This document shows positions 18,542 to 29,240 of a stretch of DNA of 64,000 nucleotides, in pieces. Position numbers and translations under genes: made by a program. The notes under the pieces were generated by a model that ran no database searches, had not been told where the DNA came from, and worked only from the letters and a program-made list of their open reading frames with translations. Each line of letters begins with the position of its first letter. The first letter of the stretch is position 1. The DNA comes from Sulfuritalea sp. (lineage in GTDB: Bacteria; Pseudomonadota; Gammaproteobacteria; Burkholderiales; Rhodocyclaceae). The stretch lies in contig NZ_JAFLDR010000003.1 in NCBI RefSeq assembly GCF_017302275.1, forward strand, positions 62,001-126,000, in the 5' to 3' direction.

Positions 18542-20773
18542 ATGAGCCTTTCCCTGCGCTTCGTCCTTCCCCTGCTGCTGGCGCTGGCGGGTATTGCCTA
18601 TGCCATCGCGCCGCTGGTCGACCAGCTGACGCTGAAATGGTTTGTGCGCGACCTCGACATCCGCGCCACGCTGATCGCCAACACCGTCCAGGAGCCGCTG
18701 CTGGAACAATTGGCCGCAGGAAAGAAGGTCAAGGTTGACGCATTTTTCGCCCGCATCACGCAGGACGAGCGACTGTATGCAGTCGGCTACTGCGCTTCGG
18801 ATCAGGCGGCGGCGTTGGCCAGTCGCGCTATGCCGTCTGAAATACGTTGTAACGATCTTGCGCGCTGGGAAGGGGCGGGCGACCACCTCTTGGCCAGAAG
18901 CCAGGGGCCCTTGCACGTTTCGGTAAAGCCGATGCCAAACGAGGTTGCACCCGCCGGAAAGCTGGTTTTGGTGCACGACATGAGCTTCGTCACGCGCCGC
19001 AGCGAGGAAACCAAGCGCTACGTGTTCTATTTCTTCATGGCCCTGGCGGCGGTCGTGTCGCTGATCACGGTGATCATCGCCCAGTTGTCATGGCGCGGCT
19101 GGATGGCCGGCATGCGCTCCCTGCTTCGCGGCGAAGGTCTGCTGCGCCAACCGGAAGCGGGGGCGCCACCCGGGCTGTCGGAATTCAGGCCGATTGCCCG
19201 CGACCTGCAACGCCTGGTGCGCGAACTGGAGGCGGAAACGCGCGCACGCGACGAAAGCCAGATCACCTGGACGCCGGAGGCGCTGCGCGCCATTCTTCAC
19301 GGCGAACTGCGCGGCGAGGACGTCATCGTGGTGTCCAATCGCGAGCCCTACATCCACCAGCGGCGCGGCGAACGCATCGAGGTGCAGCGACCGGCCAGCG
19401 GCCTGGTCACGGCGCTGGAACCGATCATGCGCGCCTGCTCCGGCACCTGGATCGCCCATGGCAGCGGCTCGGCCGATCGCGAGGTGGTGGACCGGCATGA
19501 CCGTGTCGCCGTGCCGCCGGACAAGCCCGCCTACCAGATCCGCCGCGTCTGGCTCACGGCCGAGGAGGAGGCCGGTTATTACTACGGGCTGGCCAATGAG
19601 GGCCTCTGGCCGCTGTGCCATATCGCCCATGTGCGGCCGACCTTCCGCTCGGGCGACTGGGCCCAGTATGTCGCGGTCAATCGCAAGTTCGCCAAGGCCG
19701 TGGCGAGCGAAGCGAAAACCAAGGCGCCCATCGTGCTGGTCCAGGATTACCACTTCGCGCTGCTGCCGAAGATGATCCGCGAGGTACTGCCCGATGCTAC
19801 GATCATCACCTTCTGGCACATTCCGTGGCCCAATCCGGAATCCTTCTCCATCTGTCCGTGGGGCGAGGAGGTGCTGGCCGGACTGCTGGGCAGCAGCATT
19901 CTCGGCTTCCATACGCAGTTCCATTGCAACAACTTCGTCGACACCGTGGATCGCCTGCTCGAGGCCCGCGTCGATCGCGAATCCTTCACTGTTTCCCTCG
20001 GTGGCAAGCTGACCGCCGTCCGTCGCTATCCGATCTCGATCGCCTGGCCGCCGGAAGCGGAGCTGATGCAGAAGGATGTCGCAAGCTGTCGCGACGACAT
20101 CCGCAAGGCGAACGGCCTGCCGGCGGGACACAAGCTCGGCATCGGCGTCGATCGCCTCGATTACACCAAGGGCATCGTCGAACGATTTCGCGCCATCGAG
20201 CGCCTGCTGGAAATGAATCCCGAATGGATCGGGCGCTTCAGCTTCATCCAGATCGCGGCACCGACGCGCTCGGGTATCGATGAGTATCAGCACCACGAGG
20301 CGCAAGTGCGGACCATGGCCGCGCAGATCAATGCCCGCTTCGGGCGCGAAGGCCCGCCGCCGATCGTGCTCAAGGTCGAGCACCACGATGCGAAGGAGGT
20401 GTATGAACATTTCCGTGCCGCCGACCTGTGTTTCGTCAGCAGCCTGCACGACGGCATGAACCTGGTCGCCAAGGAGTTCGTCGCCGCCCGCGACGATGAA
20501 CGCGGAGTCCTGATCCTGTCCCAGTTCACCGGCGCCGCGCGCGAATTGCCTGAAGCCCTGATCGTTAGTCCCTACGATGCCGACCAGTGCGCGGCCGCGC
20601 TGCACCTCGCGCTTAACATGCCCGAGACCGAACAACGCGACCGCATGCGTCTGATGCGCGGACTGGTGGCCGAGTACAACGTCTTCCGCTGGGCCGGCCG
20701 CATGCTGCTCGATGCCGCCGCCATGCGCCGGCGCGGCCGGCTGATCGGCAAGGGCGGCGGCAGGTCCGTATGA
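18542..20773 (+). CDS. otsA: trehalose-6-phosphate synthase with membrane sensor-like N-terminal domain
   Basis: A 743-residue protein. The C-terminal 470 residues are a GT20 synthase making trehalose-6-phosphate from UDP-glucose and glucose-6-phosphate ([78 protein letters not shown]). The first 270 residues are extra compared with classical OtsA. They comprise a membrane helix at the N-terminus, an extracytoplasmic region, a second helix ([21 protein letters not shown]) and a HAMP-like linker, as in a sensor protein. I start at ATG 18542 because upstream codons fall inside the 25-bp repeat. It overlaps otsB by four bases. Confidence 0.93.
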   Translation: MSLSLRFVLPLLLALAGIAYAIAPLVDQLTLKWFVRDLDIRATLIANTVQEPLLEQLAAGKKVKVDAFFARITQDERLYAVGYCASDQAAALASRAMPSEIRCNDLARWEGAGDHLLARSQGPLHVSVKPMPNEVAPAGKLVLVHDMSFVTRRSEETKRYVFYFFMALAAVVSLITVIIAQLSWRGWMAGMRSLLRGEGLLRQPEAGAPPGLSEFRPIARDLQRLVRELEAETRARDESQITWTPEALRAILHGELRGEDVIVVSNREPYIHQRRGERIEVQRPASGLVTALEPIMRACSGTWIAHGSGSADREVVDRHDRVAVPPDKPAYQIRRVWLTAEEEAGYYYGLANEGLWPLCHIAHVRPTFRSGDWAQYVAVNRKFAKAVASEAKTKAPIVLVQDYHFALLPKMIREVLPDATIITFWHIPWPNPESFSICPWGEEVLAGLLGSSILGFHTQFHCNNFVDTVDRLLEARVDRESFTVSLGGKLTAVRRYPISIAWPPEAELMQKDVASCRDDIRKANGLPAGHKLGIGVDRLDYTKGIVERFRAIERLLEMNPEWIGRFSFIQIAAPTRSGIDEYQHHEAQVRTMAAQINARFGREGPPPIVLKVEHHDAKEVYEHFRAADLCFVSSLHDGMNLVAKEFVAARDDERGVLILSQFTGAARELPEALIVSPYDADQCAAALHLALNMPETEQRDRMRLMRGLVAEYNVFRWAGRMLLDAAAMRRRGRLIGKGGGRSV

Positions 20774-21522
20774 GACAGGGAACCCTGCGCCGGCCGCCGG
20801 CCCCATGTATCGAGTGCGCCTTCTTTCTCGATGTCGATGGCACGCTGCTCGACATCGCCGACACGCCTTCTGCCGTGCGGGTAGACTTGGAACTGCTCGA
20901 GCTGATCGAAAGGCTGTCCCGAGTCAGCGGCGGTGCGCTGGCCCTGGTCAGCGGCCGTTCGATCTCCGACCTGGAAGAACTGCTGGGCGCACGGCGCATG
21001 CCGCTGGCCGGCCAGCATGGTCTGGAGCGGCGCGACGCCGCCGGCCGGCTGTGGATCCATGCCGCGCCGCCCGGCGCCAAATGCACCATCAAGGAGGCGC
21101 TGGCGCCGGTGCTGGCCAGGCATGCCGGCCTGCTGCTGGAAGACAAGGGGCTCACGCTCGCGCTGCATTACCGGCAGGCGCCCCACCTTGCCGCCTATGC
21201 GCATCGACTGATGGCGAGGCTGATGCAGGAAGCGGGAGGCGAACTGGAACTGCAGAAGGGCAAGCGCGTGATAGAAGTCAAACCGGCGGGCATCGACAAG
21301 GGCACGGCAGTGGCCGAGTATCTTGCGGAATCGCCTTTTCGCGGACGGCATCCGGTGTTCATCGGCGATGACCTGAATGACGAACACGGCTTTGCCGAGG
21401 TGAACCGGGTCGGCGGAATCTCAATCAAGGTCGGCCCCGGGGCGAGTTGCGCCAGCTATCGCCTGCCGCACGTCGCGGCAGTCCGCAACTGGCTGAATGA
21501 CGCACTGAAGGGAGCAGGATGA
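20770..21522 (+). CDS. otsB: trehalose-6-phosphate phosphatase
   Basis: A 250-residue HAD-superfamily phosphatase that removes phosphate from trehalose-6-phosphate. Motif I is FFLDVDGTLLD (D21, D23), and motif IV is GDDLNDEHGF near residue 198. The trehalose-phosphatase features ALVSGRSISDLEELLG and KGTAVAEYL are also present. It is coupled by ATGA overlaps to otsA before it and to the GH15 gene after it. Confidence 0.95.
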   Translation: MRQGTLRRPPAPCIECAFFLDVDGTLLDIADTPSAVRVDLELLELIERLSRVSGGALALVSGRSISDLEELLGARRMPLAGQHGLERRDAAGRLWIHAAPPGAKCTIKEALAPVLARHAGLLLEDKGLTLALHYRQAPHLAAYAHRLMARLMQEAGGELELQKGKRVIEVKPAGIDKGTAVAEYLAESPFRGRHPVFIGDDLNDEHGFAEVNRVGGISIKVGPGASCASYRLPHVAAVRNWLNDALKGAG

Positions 21523-23297
21523 ACACTCTGGACCTGGCCTTGATTGGCAACTGCACGGTGGGCGCGCTGGTCGACGCACGGGCGAAGATCGTCTGGGGCT
21601 GCTTCCCGCGCTTCGACGGCGATCCCGTGTTCTGCTCCCTGCTGCGGAACAGCGATGACTACGGTTTTTCCGCAGTCGAGCTGGCGGATTGCGAGCGCAC
21701 CGAGCAACACTACCTGGAAAACACGGCGATCCTGGTGACCCGCCTTTTTGATTGCCACGGCGGCGGCATCGAAATCACCGATTTCGCGCCGCGCTTCGGC
21801 CAGTACGGGCGCATGTTCCGGCCGATGATGCTGGTGCGCCGCATCCGTCGCCTCGGCGGCAGCCCGCGCCTGACGCTGCGTGTGCGGCCGGCCTGCAACG
21901 ACGGCGCTGCACGCCCGGAAGTGACCTGGGGCAGCAACCACATCCGCTATGTGGCGCAGGGGTTGACCCTGCGGCTTACCACCGATGCCTCGCTGACCGC
22001 GATCCTGCAGGAAACCGCCTTCTTTCTCGAAGATACCGTGACCTTGCTGCTGGGCGCCGACGAATCGGTGCATGAGGCCGCCAACGAAGTCGGCCGCCGC
22101 TTCCTGGCGGAGACCACCGAATACTGGAGCGAGTGGGTACGCTTCCTCGGCATTCCCTTCGAGTGGCAGGAAGCCGTGATCCGCGCCGCGATCACGCTCA
22201 AGCTGAACGCCTACGACGACACCGGCGCCATCGTCGCCGCGATGACCACCTCGATTCCCGAAGCGGCGGGCAGCGAACGCAACTGGGACTATCGCTATTG
22301 CTGGGTGCGCGACGGCTATTTCGTGGTGAACGCCCTGAATCGGCTGGGCGCCACGCGCACCATGGAACGCTACCTCGGCTACATCGTCAATGTTGCCGCC
22401 AATGCCGGCGACGGCGTGCTGCAACCCGTGTACGGCATCGATGGCCGGGCGGCACTGGACGAAAGGGAAGTCCCGTCGCTGGCCGGCTATCGCGGCATGG
22501 GCCCGGTGCGCATCGGCAACCTGGCCTACCGCCAGGTGCAGCACGACGTCTATGGCTCCGTCATTCTCGCGGCAACCCACATCTTCTTCGACCAGCGTCT
22601 GGTACGGCGTGGTGACGAGGCCCTGTTCCATCGCCTCGAAGTCCTCGGCGAACAGGCCCGGCGCTGCTACGACCAGCCCGATGCCGGCCTCTGGGAGTTG
22701 CGCGGCAGCGCCCGGGTGCATACCTTTTCGTCGGTGATGTGCTGGGCGGCCTGCGACCGCCTGGGACGGATCGCCGCCCGCCTCGGCCTGGCCGAGCGCG
22801 CGGCGTACTGGTTCGGCCATGCCACGCAGATGCACGCGACGATCAGCAAGAAGGCATGGAACAGCAAGCGCGGCAGCTTTGTCTCGACCTTCGACGGCAA
22901 GGCCATGGATGCCAGCCTGCTGTTGCTGGCCGAGGTCGGTTTCCTCGATGCCGCCGATCCGCGCTTCGCCGCCACGGTTGCCGCCGTCGAAAAGGATCTG
23001 CGTCACGGCGATTACATTTTCCGCTATGTCGAGAAGGACGATTTCGGCGAACCGGAGAACGCCTTCCTCGTGTGCACCTTCTGGTATGTCAATGCGTTGG
23101 CCGCGCTGGAACGCCGCGACGAGGCGCGGGCGCTGTTCGAGAAGCTGCTGGCCTGCCGCAACCGCCACGGCCTGCTGGCCGAGCATATCGATCCGCGCAG
23201 CGGCGAACAATGGGGCAATTTCGTCCAGACCTACAGCATGGTCGGCCTGATCAATTCCGCCATCCGCCTTTCCATGCGCTGGGACCAGGCGTTTTGA
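21519..23297 (+). CDS. glycoside hydrolase family 15 protein (glucoamylase/trehalase-like)
   Basis: A 592-residue cytoplasmic GH15 enzyme. It has an N-terminal beta-sandwich domain and a C-terminal (alpha/alpha)6 barrel with the substrate-binding block SERNWDYRYCWVRDGYF and the C-terminal catalytic region LLAEHIDPRSGEQWGNFVQTYSMVGLI. Family members hydrolyse alpha-glucosides, and bacterial members linked to otsAB can act on trehalose. Its coupling to otsB suggests trehalose turnover, but substrate specificity is not readable. Confidence 0.9.
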   Translation: MNTLDLALIGNCTVGALVDARAKIVWGCFPRFDGDPVFCSLLRNSDDYGFSAVELADCERTEQHYLENTAILVTRLFDCHGGGIEITDFAPRFGQYGRMFRPMMLVRRIRRLGGSPRLTLRVRPACNDGAARPEVTWGSNHIRYVAQGLTLRLTTDASLTAILQETAFFLEDTVTLLLGADESVHEAANEVGRRFLAETTEYWSEWVRFLGIPFEWQEAVIRAAITLKLNAYDDTGAIVAAMTTSIPEAAGSERNWDYRYCWVRDGYFVVNALNRLGATRTMERYLGYIVNVAANAGDGVLQPVYGIDGRAALDEREVPSLAGYRGMGPVRIGNLAYRQVQHDVYGSVILAATHIFFDQRLVRRGDEALFHRLEVLGEQARRCYDQPDAGLWELRGSARVHTFSSVMCWAACDRLGRIAARLGLAERAAYWFGHATQMHATISKKAWNSKRGSFVSTFDGKAMDASLLLLAEVGFLDAADPRFAATVAAVEKDLRHGDYIFRYVEKDDFGEPENAFLVCTFWYVNALAALERRDEARALFEKLLACRNRHGLLAEHIDPRSGEQWGNFVQTYSMVGLINSAIRLSMRWDQAF

Positions 23298-23358
23298 CCT
23301 TGGCGAAACACCACGGCGCCGCGGAGCCTCGGCGCGGACTGATCTACACTGCGGCACT

Positions 23359-25305
23359 GTGAGTATCCAGTTCGACCGCGCCCGCCTCGCCCTGCTGCTG
23401 TTGCTGCTGGCCCTGCTCGGCGTCGGCCTGTGGGCATATCGTGGTGTCGACTCGTCGCTTCGCGAGATCCGCGCCACCGGCCTGCAGACCCTGCTCAATA
23501 CCCAGGTCGGCACCCTTGAGCAGTGGATCGCCGAACGTCGCCACGAAACCGAGCAGCTCGCCCGCAGTCCTGAGCTCGGTGCCATACTTTCGTCCCTGCT
23601 GCAGGGGCGCGGCGCCGACCCCGAACTGCTGGCCCGGAACGTACTGGACAAGTCGGCCACGATAGGCGTCAGCGGCGTGCTGGTAATCGATTCCAAGGGC
23701 GGGATACGCGCCGCCTCCGATCCCTCGCGCATCGGCCGCCGGGTGAGCGACGAGTTCCTGACCCACCTCGCCCGGGTGCTCGCCGGCGAGACATCCTTCG
23801 TCCGTCCGTCGCGAACCGGAACAGTGGACGGCAGCGCCGGCAGCATTCGTGTCTGGGTCGCGACGCCGGTGCGCGGCCGCGACGGGCGCATCCTCGGCGC
23901 CCTTGCGCTTGGCTCCCCCGCGGTGGCTGGAATGGGCGCCCTGTTCGAGGCCGCGCGTCCCGGCGAGACCGGCGAGGCGCTGGTATTCGACGACGAGGGC
24001 TGGCTGCTGGCGCCCAGCCGCCATGCCGCGGAGATGGCACAGCGCGGCCTCGAGGCGCGCATGGCGCCGCCGGGTGCCGAAGGCGGCCAGCTGACTCCGC
24101 TGGCCGCCGCCGCCGTGGCGGCGCGCACCGCGGGCGGCGAAGGCCTGCTGCTCGATCCCTATCCCGGCCACCTCGGGCGGGAGGTGATCGGCGCCTGGCG
24201 CTGGCTGCCTGAGCATGACATCGGCGTGGCAGTCGAGATTGAAGCCGGCGAGGCCTACGCGCCGCTGGCTTATCTCCAGATCGGCTTTGCCATCGTGCTG
24301 CTGCTACTGTTCGCCGTCTGGTTCTCCGGATTTCTGTCACCGGGAACGCTTGCCGCCCTGTTGCGGCGCGAGGGCCAGAAGCAGATGGGCCCCTACAAGC
24401 TGCTGCGGCAGATCGGTGAAGGCGCGATCAGCAACGTCTACCTGGCTCAGCATCGCATGCTGAAGCGCCCGGCGGCGGTCAAGGTGCTGAAGGCACAGAG
24501 CACCAAGGAAGAGTGGATCGCCCGCTTCCAGCGCGAAGTACAGCTTTCCAGCCTGCTGCACCACCCCAACACGATTTCCATCTACGACTACGGCACCGGC
24601 ACCGGCGGCGAATTCTGGTATGCCATGGAGTACCTGGAAGGCCTGTCGCTGGCCGACCTGGTCGAGCGCTATGGCCCGGTGCCGCCCGCACGCACCGCCT
24701 ACATCCTGCGCCAGGCATGCGCCTCGCTGTGGGAGGCGCATGCCTGCGGCCTGGTGCATCGCGACATCAAGCCACAGAACATCATGCTCTGCGACATGCG
24801 CGGCGAGCGCGACTTCGTCAAGGTGCTGGATTTCGGCCTGGTCAAGCAGATCGACGGCAAGCAGACGCGCGACCTTACCGGCGTCATGCGCATCCTCGGC
24901 ACGCCGCTCTACATGTCGCCGGAACGCATTCGCAACCCGGCCGATGCCGATGTCCGCGCCGACATCTACGCGCTGGGCGCGGTCGGCTTCTTCCTGCTTA
25001 CCGGCAAGCGCCTGTTCGAAACGGAAACCGAGCACGACCTGACCTACCACGTGCTGCACGAAGCACCCCGGCTGGCTTCGGAATGCTCGCCCTTCGCGGT
25101 CCCCGCCGAACTCGACGCGCTGATCGGCCGCTGCCTGGAAAAGGACCCGGCAGCCCGTCCGCAGGCCATTGCCGAGGTGGCCAGCGCGCTGGATGGCGTG
25201 CTGGTGCATCAGCCCTGGCGACGCGACCAGATCGAGGCCTGGTGGCGGCAGAACTGGGTCGGGGAAAGCGATCCGGGGCGGCGCTTCACGGCTCCCGTCG
25301 CCTGA
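23359..25305 (+). CDS. membrane Ser/Thr protein kinase with extracytoplasmic sensor domain
   Basis: A 648-residue protein starting with GTG. One membrane helix (residues 8-24) is followed by a Cache-like extracytoplasmic domain of about 270 residues and a second helix (LQIGFAIVLLLLFAVWFSGFL). A Hanks-type kinase domain follows: glycine loop IGEGAISNVYLA, AVKVLK lysine, catalytic H-R-D-I-K-P-Q-N (D469), and D-F-G in VLDFGLVKQ. The topology is inverted relative to most bacterial Hanks kinases, which carry the sensor at the C-terminus. It lies 61 bases after the GH15 gene, possibly co-transcribed with the trehalose operon. Confidence 0.92.
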   Translation: MSIQFDRARLALLLLLLALLGVGLWAYRGVDSSLREIRATGLQTLLNTQVGTLEQWIAERRHETEQLARSPELGAILSSLLQGRGADPELLARNVLDKSATIGVSGVLVIDSKGGIRAASDPSRIGRRVSDEFLTHLARVLAGETSFVRPSRTGTVDGSAGSIRVWVATPVRGRDGRILGALALGSPAVAGMGALFEAARPGETGEALVFDDEGWLLAPSRHAAEMAQRGLEARMAPPGAEGGQLTPLAAAAVAARTAGGEGLLLDPYPGHLGREVIGAWRWLPEHDIGVAVEIEAGEAYAPLAYLQIGFAIVLLLLFAVWFSGFLSPGTLAALLRREGQKQMGPYKLLRQIGEGAISNVYLAQHRMLKRPAAVKVLKAQSTKEEWIARFQREVQLSSLLHHPNTISIYDYGTGTGGEFWYAMEYLEGLSLADLVERYGPVPPARTAYILRQACASLWEAHACGLVHRDIKPQNIMLCDMRGERDFVKVLDFGLVKQIDGKQTRDLTGVMRILGTPLYMSPERIRNPADADVRADIYALGAVGFFLLTGKRLFETETEHDLTYHVLHEAPRLASECSPFAVPAELDALIGRCLEKDPAARPQAIAEVASALDGVLVHQPWRRDQIEAWWRQNWVGESDPGRRFTAPVA

Positions 25306-25339
25306 AGCAAAGCGACAGCGACTTATCGAAGCCCGATAA

Positions 25340-25367
25340 AAAAGGCCAGCCCGAAGGCCGGCCTTTT
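25340..25367. terminator. bidirectional Rho-independent terminator
   Basis: AAAAGGCCAGCC pairs with GGCCGGCCTTTT around a CGAA loop, with A-run and T-run on opposite sides. It separates the convergent kinase and actP genes. Confidence 0.9.
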
Positions 25368-25387
25368 GCCCTGCCGAAAACTGCTGC

Positions 25388-27070
25388 TTAGTGGCCGGAT
25401 GCGCCCGAAGCGCCGACGCCGGTTTCCGAGCGGATCAGCTGGGCCGGGAACAGGGCGCGTTCCTTCTTCGCCTGCGCGCTGTTGTCCATCTTGGAGACCA
25501 GGTAGATCACCACGAAGGCGGCGGTCATCGAGAAGATGGCCGGCGACGCGTAGGGGAACATGGCGGAACCCTTGGCGTGACCCAGCGAGACTTCCCACAC
25601 TGCCGGCGACATGATCGTCAGTGCCACGGAGGAGATCAGGCCAACCGTACCGCCCGCGACCGCACCCTTGGTGGTGCAATCCTTCCACAGCACGGACATG
25701 AACAGCACCGGGAAGTTGGCCGAGCAGGCCACGGCGAAGGCCAGCATCACCATGAAGGCAACGTTTTCCTTCTCGAACACGATGCCCAGCAGCACGGCGA
25801 AGATGCCGAGGCAGACCGTCGTGATCTTCGACACGCGCAGTTCGGTGGCCGAATCCACGTTGCCATGACGCCACACCGAGGCGTACAGGTCATGCGACAC
25901 CGCCGATGCGCCGGACAGCGTCAGGCCCGCCACCACCGCCAGAATCGTGGCGAAGGCCACGGCGGAGATGAAGCCCATGAACAGGTCGCCGCCCACAGCC
26001 TTGGACAGATGCACGGCTGCCATGTTGCCGCCGCCGTTCAGGCCCTTGGCGATTTCGCCATTGACGAAGTAGTCGGCCGGGTTGGGGATCAGGTTGGTGA
26101 TGGCGCCGAAGCCGATGATGAAGGTCAGGATGTAGAAATAGCCGATCCAGGTCGTGGCCCAGCCCACCGACTTGCGGGCTTCCTTGGCGCTCGGTACGGT
26201 GAAGAAGCGCATCAGGATGTGCGGCAGGCCGGCGGTGCCGAACATCAGCGCCATGCCGACGGAAATCGCCGAAACCGGATCGTTGATCAGCGCGCCCGGC
26301 CCCATGATGGCATCCTTTTTCGAATGCACTTCGACCGCCTTGCTGAACATCGCCTCGGGGCTGAAGCCGAACTGCAACATCACGGCGAAGGCCATGAAGG
26401 TGGCGCCGGTCAGCAGCATCACCGCCTTGATGATCTGCACCCAGGTCGTCGCGGTCATGCCGCCGAACAGCACGTAGACCATCATGATGCAGCCGACCAG
26501 GCAGACCGCGACGATGTAGTCGAGGCCGAACAGCAGCTTGATCAGCTGGCCGGCACCCACCATCTGGGCGATCAGGTAGAAGGCCACCACCACCAGCGAG
26601 CCGCAGGCGGCGAAGGTGCGGATCGGACCCGGGTCGAAGCGGTAACCCGCGACGTCGGCGAAGGTGAACTTGCCCAGGTTGCGCAGGCGCTCGGCCATCA
26701 GGAAGGTGATGACCGGCCAGCCGACCAGCCAGCCGATCGAGAAGATCAGGCCGTCGAAGCCGGAGCCGAACACCAGGCCCGAAATACCGAGGAAGGACGC
26801 CGCCGACATGTAGTCGCCGGCGATCGCCAGGCCGTTCTGGAAGCCGGTGATGCCGCCACCCGCGGTATAGAAGTCAGCGGCGGTCTTGGTCTTGCCGGCC
26901 GCCCACTTGGTGATCCACAGCGTGATGCCGACGAACATGGCGAACATCACGATGGCGGTCCAGTTGGTGGCCTGCTTTTGCGCCTGACCGAGGTCGGCGC
27001 CGGCGGCGAGAACAGCGCCCGCGGCCAGGAGGGCGGCAGCGCCGCCGAGGATGTGTTTGGCCTTGATCAC
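25388..27070 (-). CDS. actP: cation/acetate symporter, ActP-like
   Basis: A 560-residue SSS-family Na+/acetate-type symporter. It has a signal-like first hydrophobic segment ([15 protein letters not shown]) and about 13 further helices. The family block [36 protein letters not shown] is present, as is the later [16 protein letters not shown]. The start is a GTG overlapping the DUF485 stop by four bases. The upstream DUF485 gene is the classical companion (yjcH-actP arrangement). It imports acetate or related short acids in relatives. Confidence 0.92.
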   Translation of the reverse strand: MIKAKHILGGAAALLAAGAVLAAGADLGQAQKQATNWTAIVMFAMFVGITLWITKWAAGKTKTAADFYTAGGGITGFQNGLAIAGDYMSAASFLGISGLVFGSGFDGLIFSIGWLVGWPVITFLMAERLRNLGKFTFADVAGYRFDPGPIRTFAACGSLVVVAFYLIAQMVGAGQLIKLLFGLDYIVAVCLVGCIMMVYVLFGGMTATTWVQIIKAVMLLTGATFMAFAVMLQFGFSPEAMFSKAVEVHSKKDAIMGPGALINDPVSAISVGMALMFGTAGLPHILMRFFTVPSAKEARKSVGWATTWIGYFYILTFIIGFGAITNLIPNPADYFVNGEIAKGLNGGGNMAAVHLSKAVGGDLFMGFISAVAFATILAVVAGLTLSGASAVSHDLYASVWRHGNVDSATELRVSKITTVCLGIFAVLLGIVFEKENVAFMVMLAFAVACSANFPVLFMSVLWKDCTTKGAVAGGTVGLISSVALTIMSPAVWEVSLGHAKGSAMFPYASPAIFSMTAAFVVIYLVSKMDNSAQAKKERALFPAQLIRSETGVGASGASGH

Positions 27071-27381
27071 TTGGAAGCCTCCCTTACGATTTCGTCCTTG
27101 GTCGCATCGAACTCGTTGTTGGCGCGGCGGACATAGATGGCGGTGATGACGATGGTGAAGACGAGGACGCCGACGCCGAGCGGAATCCCGATCGAGGTCA
27201 CGGCACCCGCGCTGATCTTGGTCGCCAGGAACTGCTTGTTGAAGGCAACCAGCAGGATGTAGCCGAAATACACGACCATCATCATGATCGACAACACGAT
27301 CGAGTAGTTGTTGCGCATTCTTACGAACTGCATGAACTTCGGATTCTTCTGAATCCTTTCAACGATGTCTTCTTCTTTCAT
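27067..27381 (-). CDS. DUF485 membrane protein, ActP partner
   Basis: A 104-residue YjcH-like protein with two hydrophobic helices (about residues 27-47 and 62-84) and the motif [46 protein letters not shown]485 genes precede actP in many proteobacteria. Shine-Dalgarno GGAGGACA lies ahead of the ATG at 27381. The coupling to actP is direct. Confidence 0.93.
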   Translation of the reverse strand: MKEEDIVERIQKNPKFMQFVRMRNNYSIVLSIMMMVVYFGYILLVAFNKQFLATKISAGAVTSIGIPLGVGVLVFTIVITAIYVRRANNEFDATKDEIVREASK

Positions 27382-27418
27382 ATTGTCCTCCGGAGGATGG
27401 AAGGGATTGTTTAAGTGA

Positions 27419-27433
27419 CAAATGATGCATTTG
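27419..27433. promoter_or_regulatory. short dyad upstream of the DUF485-actP operon
   Basis: CAAATG-ATG-CATTTG is a perfect six-base dyad 38 bases ahead of the DUF485 start. It could be an operator half-site pair; nothing else supports this. Confidence 0.25.
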
Positions 27434-27531
27434 CAACGCACAATTCTAGGAACCGGCTCTTACACGCGCCTTACTCTGCCTGTCAGCCAGTCGTCAGCAA
27501 GGCAGTGGTCGTCCATCCCCAGGCAAGGTCT

Positions 27532-27560
27532 TTGACGTTCCCGCCCCGAGGCCCTATAAT
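27532..27560 (+). promoter_or_regulatory. sigma70 promoter of tRNA-Phe
   Basis: TTGACG (27532-27537) and a perfect TATAAT (27555-27560) with 17 bases between, ending 13 bases before the mature tRNA. Confidence 0.9.
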
Positions 27561-27573
27561 TCGCGGCCTTTCC

Positions 27574-27649
<76 letters not shown>

Positions 27650-27717
27650 AGATCAGAGCGGGGGTTCTTCGGAACCCCCGCGTTTGTTTGCAGATCCGGT
27701 TGCCAATCGTCGATTGG

Positions 27718-28500
27718 ATGCCCCGAGTGACCTCCTCCCACGACCATGAACGCCGCTTCGGCGGCATCGAACGGCTGTATGGTGCCGGCGCCCTGGCGCG
27801 CGCCACGGCAGCGCATGTCACGGTGGTCGGCGTCGGCGGCGTCGGGTCGTGGGCGGCGGAGGCGCTGGCGCGCTCGGGCATCGGCCGCCTGACGCTTATC
27901 GACCTCGACCACATCGCCGAATCCAACGTGAATCGGCAGATCCACGCCCTGGAATCGACCTTCGGCGCGGCCAAGGTCGACACGATGAAGGAGCGAATCG
28001 CGGCGATCAATCCGGCCTGCGTGGTCGCCACCGTGGAAGAGTTCATCGACGAGCCCAATGTGGCAGCGCTGATCCCGCCCTGCGACGCGGTGATTGACGC
28101 CATCGACCAGGTGCGTGCCAAGGCCGCGCTGATCGCGCATTGCCGCCGTGCCGGGATCCGCATCGTGACCACCGGCGGCGCCGGCGGCCGCACCGATCCG
28201 ACGCGGATCGAAGTGATCGACCTGGCGCGTACGACGCAGGATGCGCTGGCTTCGAAGGTGCGCGCACGCTTGCGCAAGGAGTTCGGCTACCCGCGCGACC
28301 CGAAACAGAAGTTCGGCGTCGACTGCGTGTTTTCGCCGGAGCAGGTTCGCCGTCCGACGGCGCAGGCTTGCGCCATCGAGGATGACTTCGACGCCGCCGC
28401 CGGGCTCGCCTGCGCGGGCTACGGCTCATCGGTGGCGGTCACCGCGAGTTTCGGTTTCGCCGCGGCGGCGCGAGTGCTCGCCGGTATACTCGCGCCATGA
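27718..28500 (+). CDS. tcdA: tRNA threonylcarbamoyladenosine dehydratase (TcdA/CsdL, ThiF family)
   Basis: A 260-residue E1-like enzyme that uses ATP to cyclise t6A37 to ct6A in tRNAs. Landmarks are RRFGGIERLYG, the nucleotide-binding VGVGGVGSWAAEALARSGIG, LIDLDHIAESNVNRQ, and the C-terminal CAGYGSSVAVTASFGFAAA. The ATG at 27718 gives the family N-terminus; a GTG a few codons later is also possible. Its stop overlaps the next gene (ATGA), starting a long run of coupled housekeeping genes. Confidence 0.93.
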   Translation: MPRVTSSHDHERRFGGIERLYGAGALARATAAHVTVVGVGGVGSWAAEALARSGIGRLTLIDLDHIAESNVNRQIHALESTFGAAKVDTMKERIAAINPACVVATVEEFIDEPNVAALIPPCDAVIDAIDQVRAKAALIAHCRRAGIRIVTTGGAGGRTDPTRIEVIDLARTTQDALASKVRARLRKEFGYPRDPKQKFGVDCVFSPEQVRRPTAQACAIEDDFDAAAGLACAGYGSSVAVTASFGFAAAARVLAGILAP

Positions 28501-29240
28501 CACCTGCCCCCGTCGTCCTCGTCACCGGCGCCGCCCGTCGCGTCGGCGCGGAGATCGCGCGCGCACTGCACGAAGCGGGCGCCCGCGTGGCGATCCACTA
28601 CCGCGCCTCGGCAGCCGAAGCAAACGAACTGGCGGCGCGGCTGAATGGCTCACGTGCCGACTCGGCCCTGACCTTCGCCGCCGACCTGCTCGACACCGCC
28701 GCCCTGCCGCCGCTGGTGGACTCCGTCGTACAGCGTTTCGGCCGGCTTGACGCGCTGGTGAACAACGCCTCCTCGTTCTTCGCCACGAAAGTCGGCGCTG
28801 TCGACACGGCGGCATGGGACGACCTGATCGGCTCCAACCTCAAGGCGCCGCTGTTCCTCTCGCAAGCGGCTGCGCCGCATCTTGAACGGAGCGCCGGCTG
28901 CATCGTGAACATCACCGACATCCATGCCGAGCGTCCGCTCAAGGGCTATCCGCTGTACTGCGCGGCGAAGGCCGGCCTGCTCGGGCTGAGCCGGGCCCTG
29001 GCGCTGGAACTGGGGCCGCGGGTGCGGGTCAACGCCGTGGCGCCGGGGCCGATCGAATGGCCACAAAACGATCATGACTTTCCGCCCGCCACGCGCGCCG
29101 CTATCATTGAACACACCTTGTTGAAACGCGTCGGCTCGCCGGCCGACATCGCGCGCACCGTGAAATTCCTCGTCTTCGATGCTCCTTACATCACCGGCCA
29201 GGTGATCAATGTCGACGGCGGAAGGACGGCGCGATTGTGA
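28497..29240 (+). CDS. pteridine reductase-like short-chain dehydrogenase (FolM-type)
   Basis: A 247-residue SDR. The N-terminal NADP-binding motif [15 protein letters not shown] with arginine doublet is characteristic of pteridine/dihydromonapterin reductases. The catalytic site Y-C-A-A-K and the upstream [16 protein letters not shown] fit. Residues 97-105 (KVGAVDTAA) are encoded by a copy of the 25-bp dispersed repeat at 28787-28811. Relatives carry a similar V-G segment there, so length is unchanged. Coupled with tcdA and ttcA. Confidence 0.9.
   Translation: MTPAPVVLVTGAARRVGAEIARALHEAGARVAIHYRASAAEANELAARLNGSRADSALTFAADLLDTAALPPLVDSVVQRFGRLDALVNNASSFFATKVGAVDTAAWDDLIGSNLKAPLFLSQAAAPHLERSAGCIVNITDIHAERPLKGYPLYCAAKAGLLGLSRALALELGPRVRVNAVAPGPIEWPQNDHDFPPATRAAIIEHTLLKRVGSPADIARTVKFLVFDAPYITGQVINVDGGRTARL
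28787..28811 (+). repeat. 25-bp dispersed repeat, inside pteridine reductase-like gene
   Basis: A near-consensus copy with GTCGACACGG in place of GGCGACACGG, read in frame as K-V-G-A-V-D-T-A. Confidence 0.85.
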
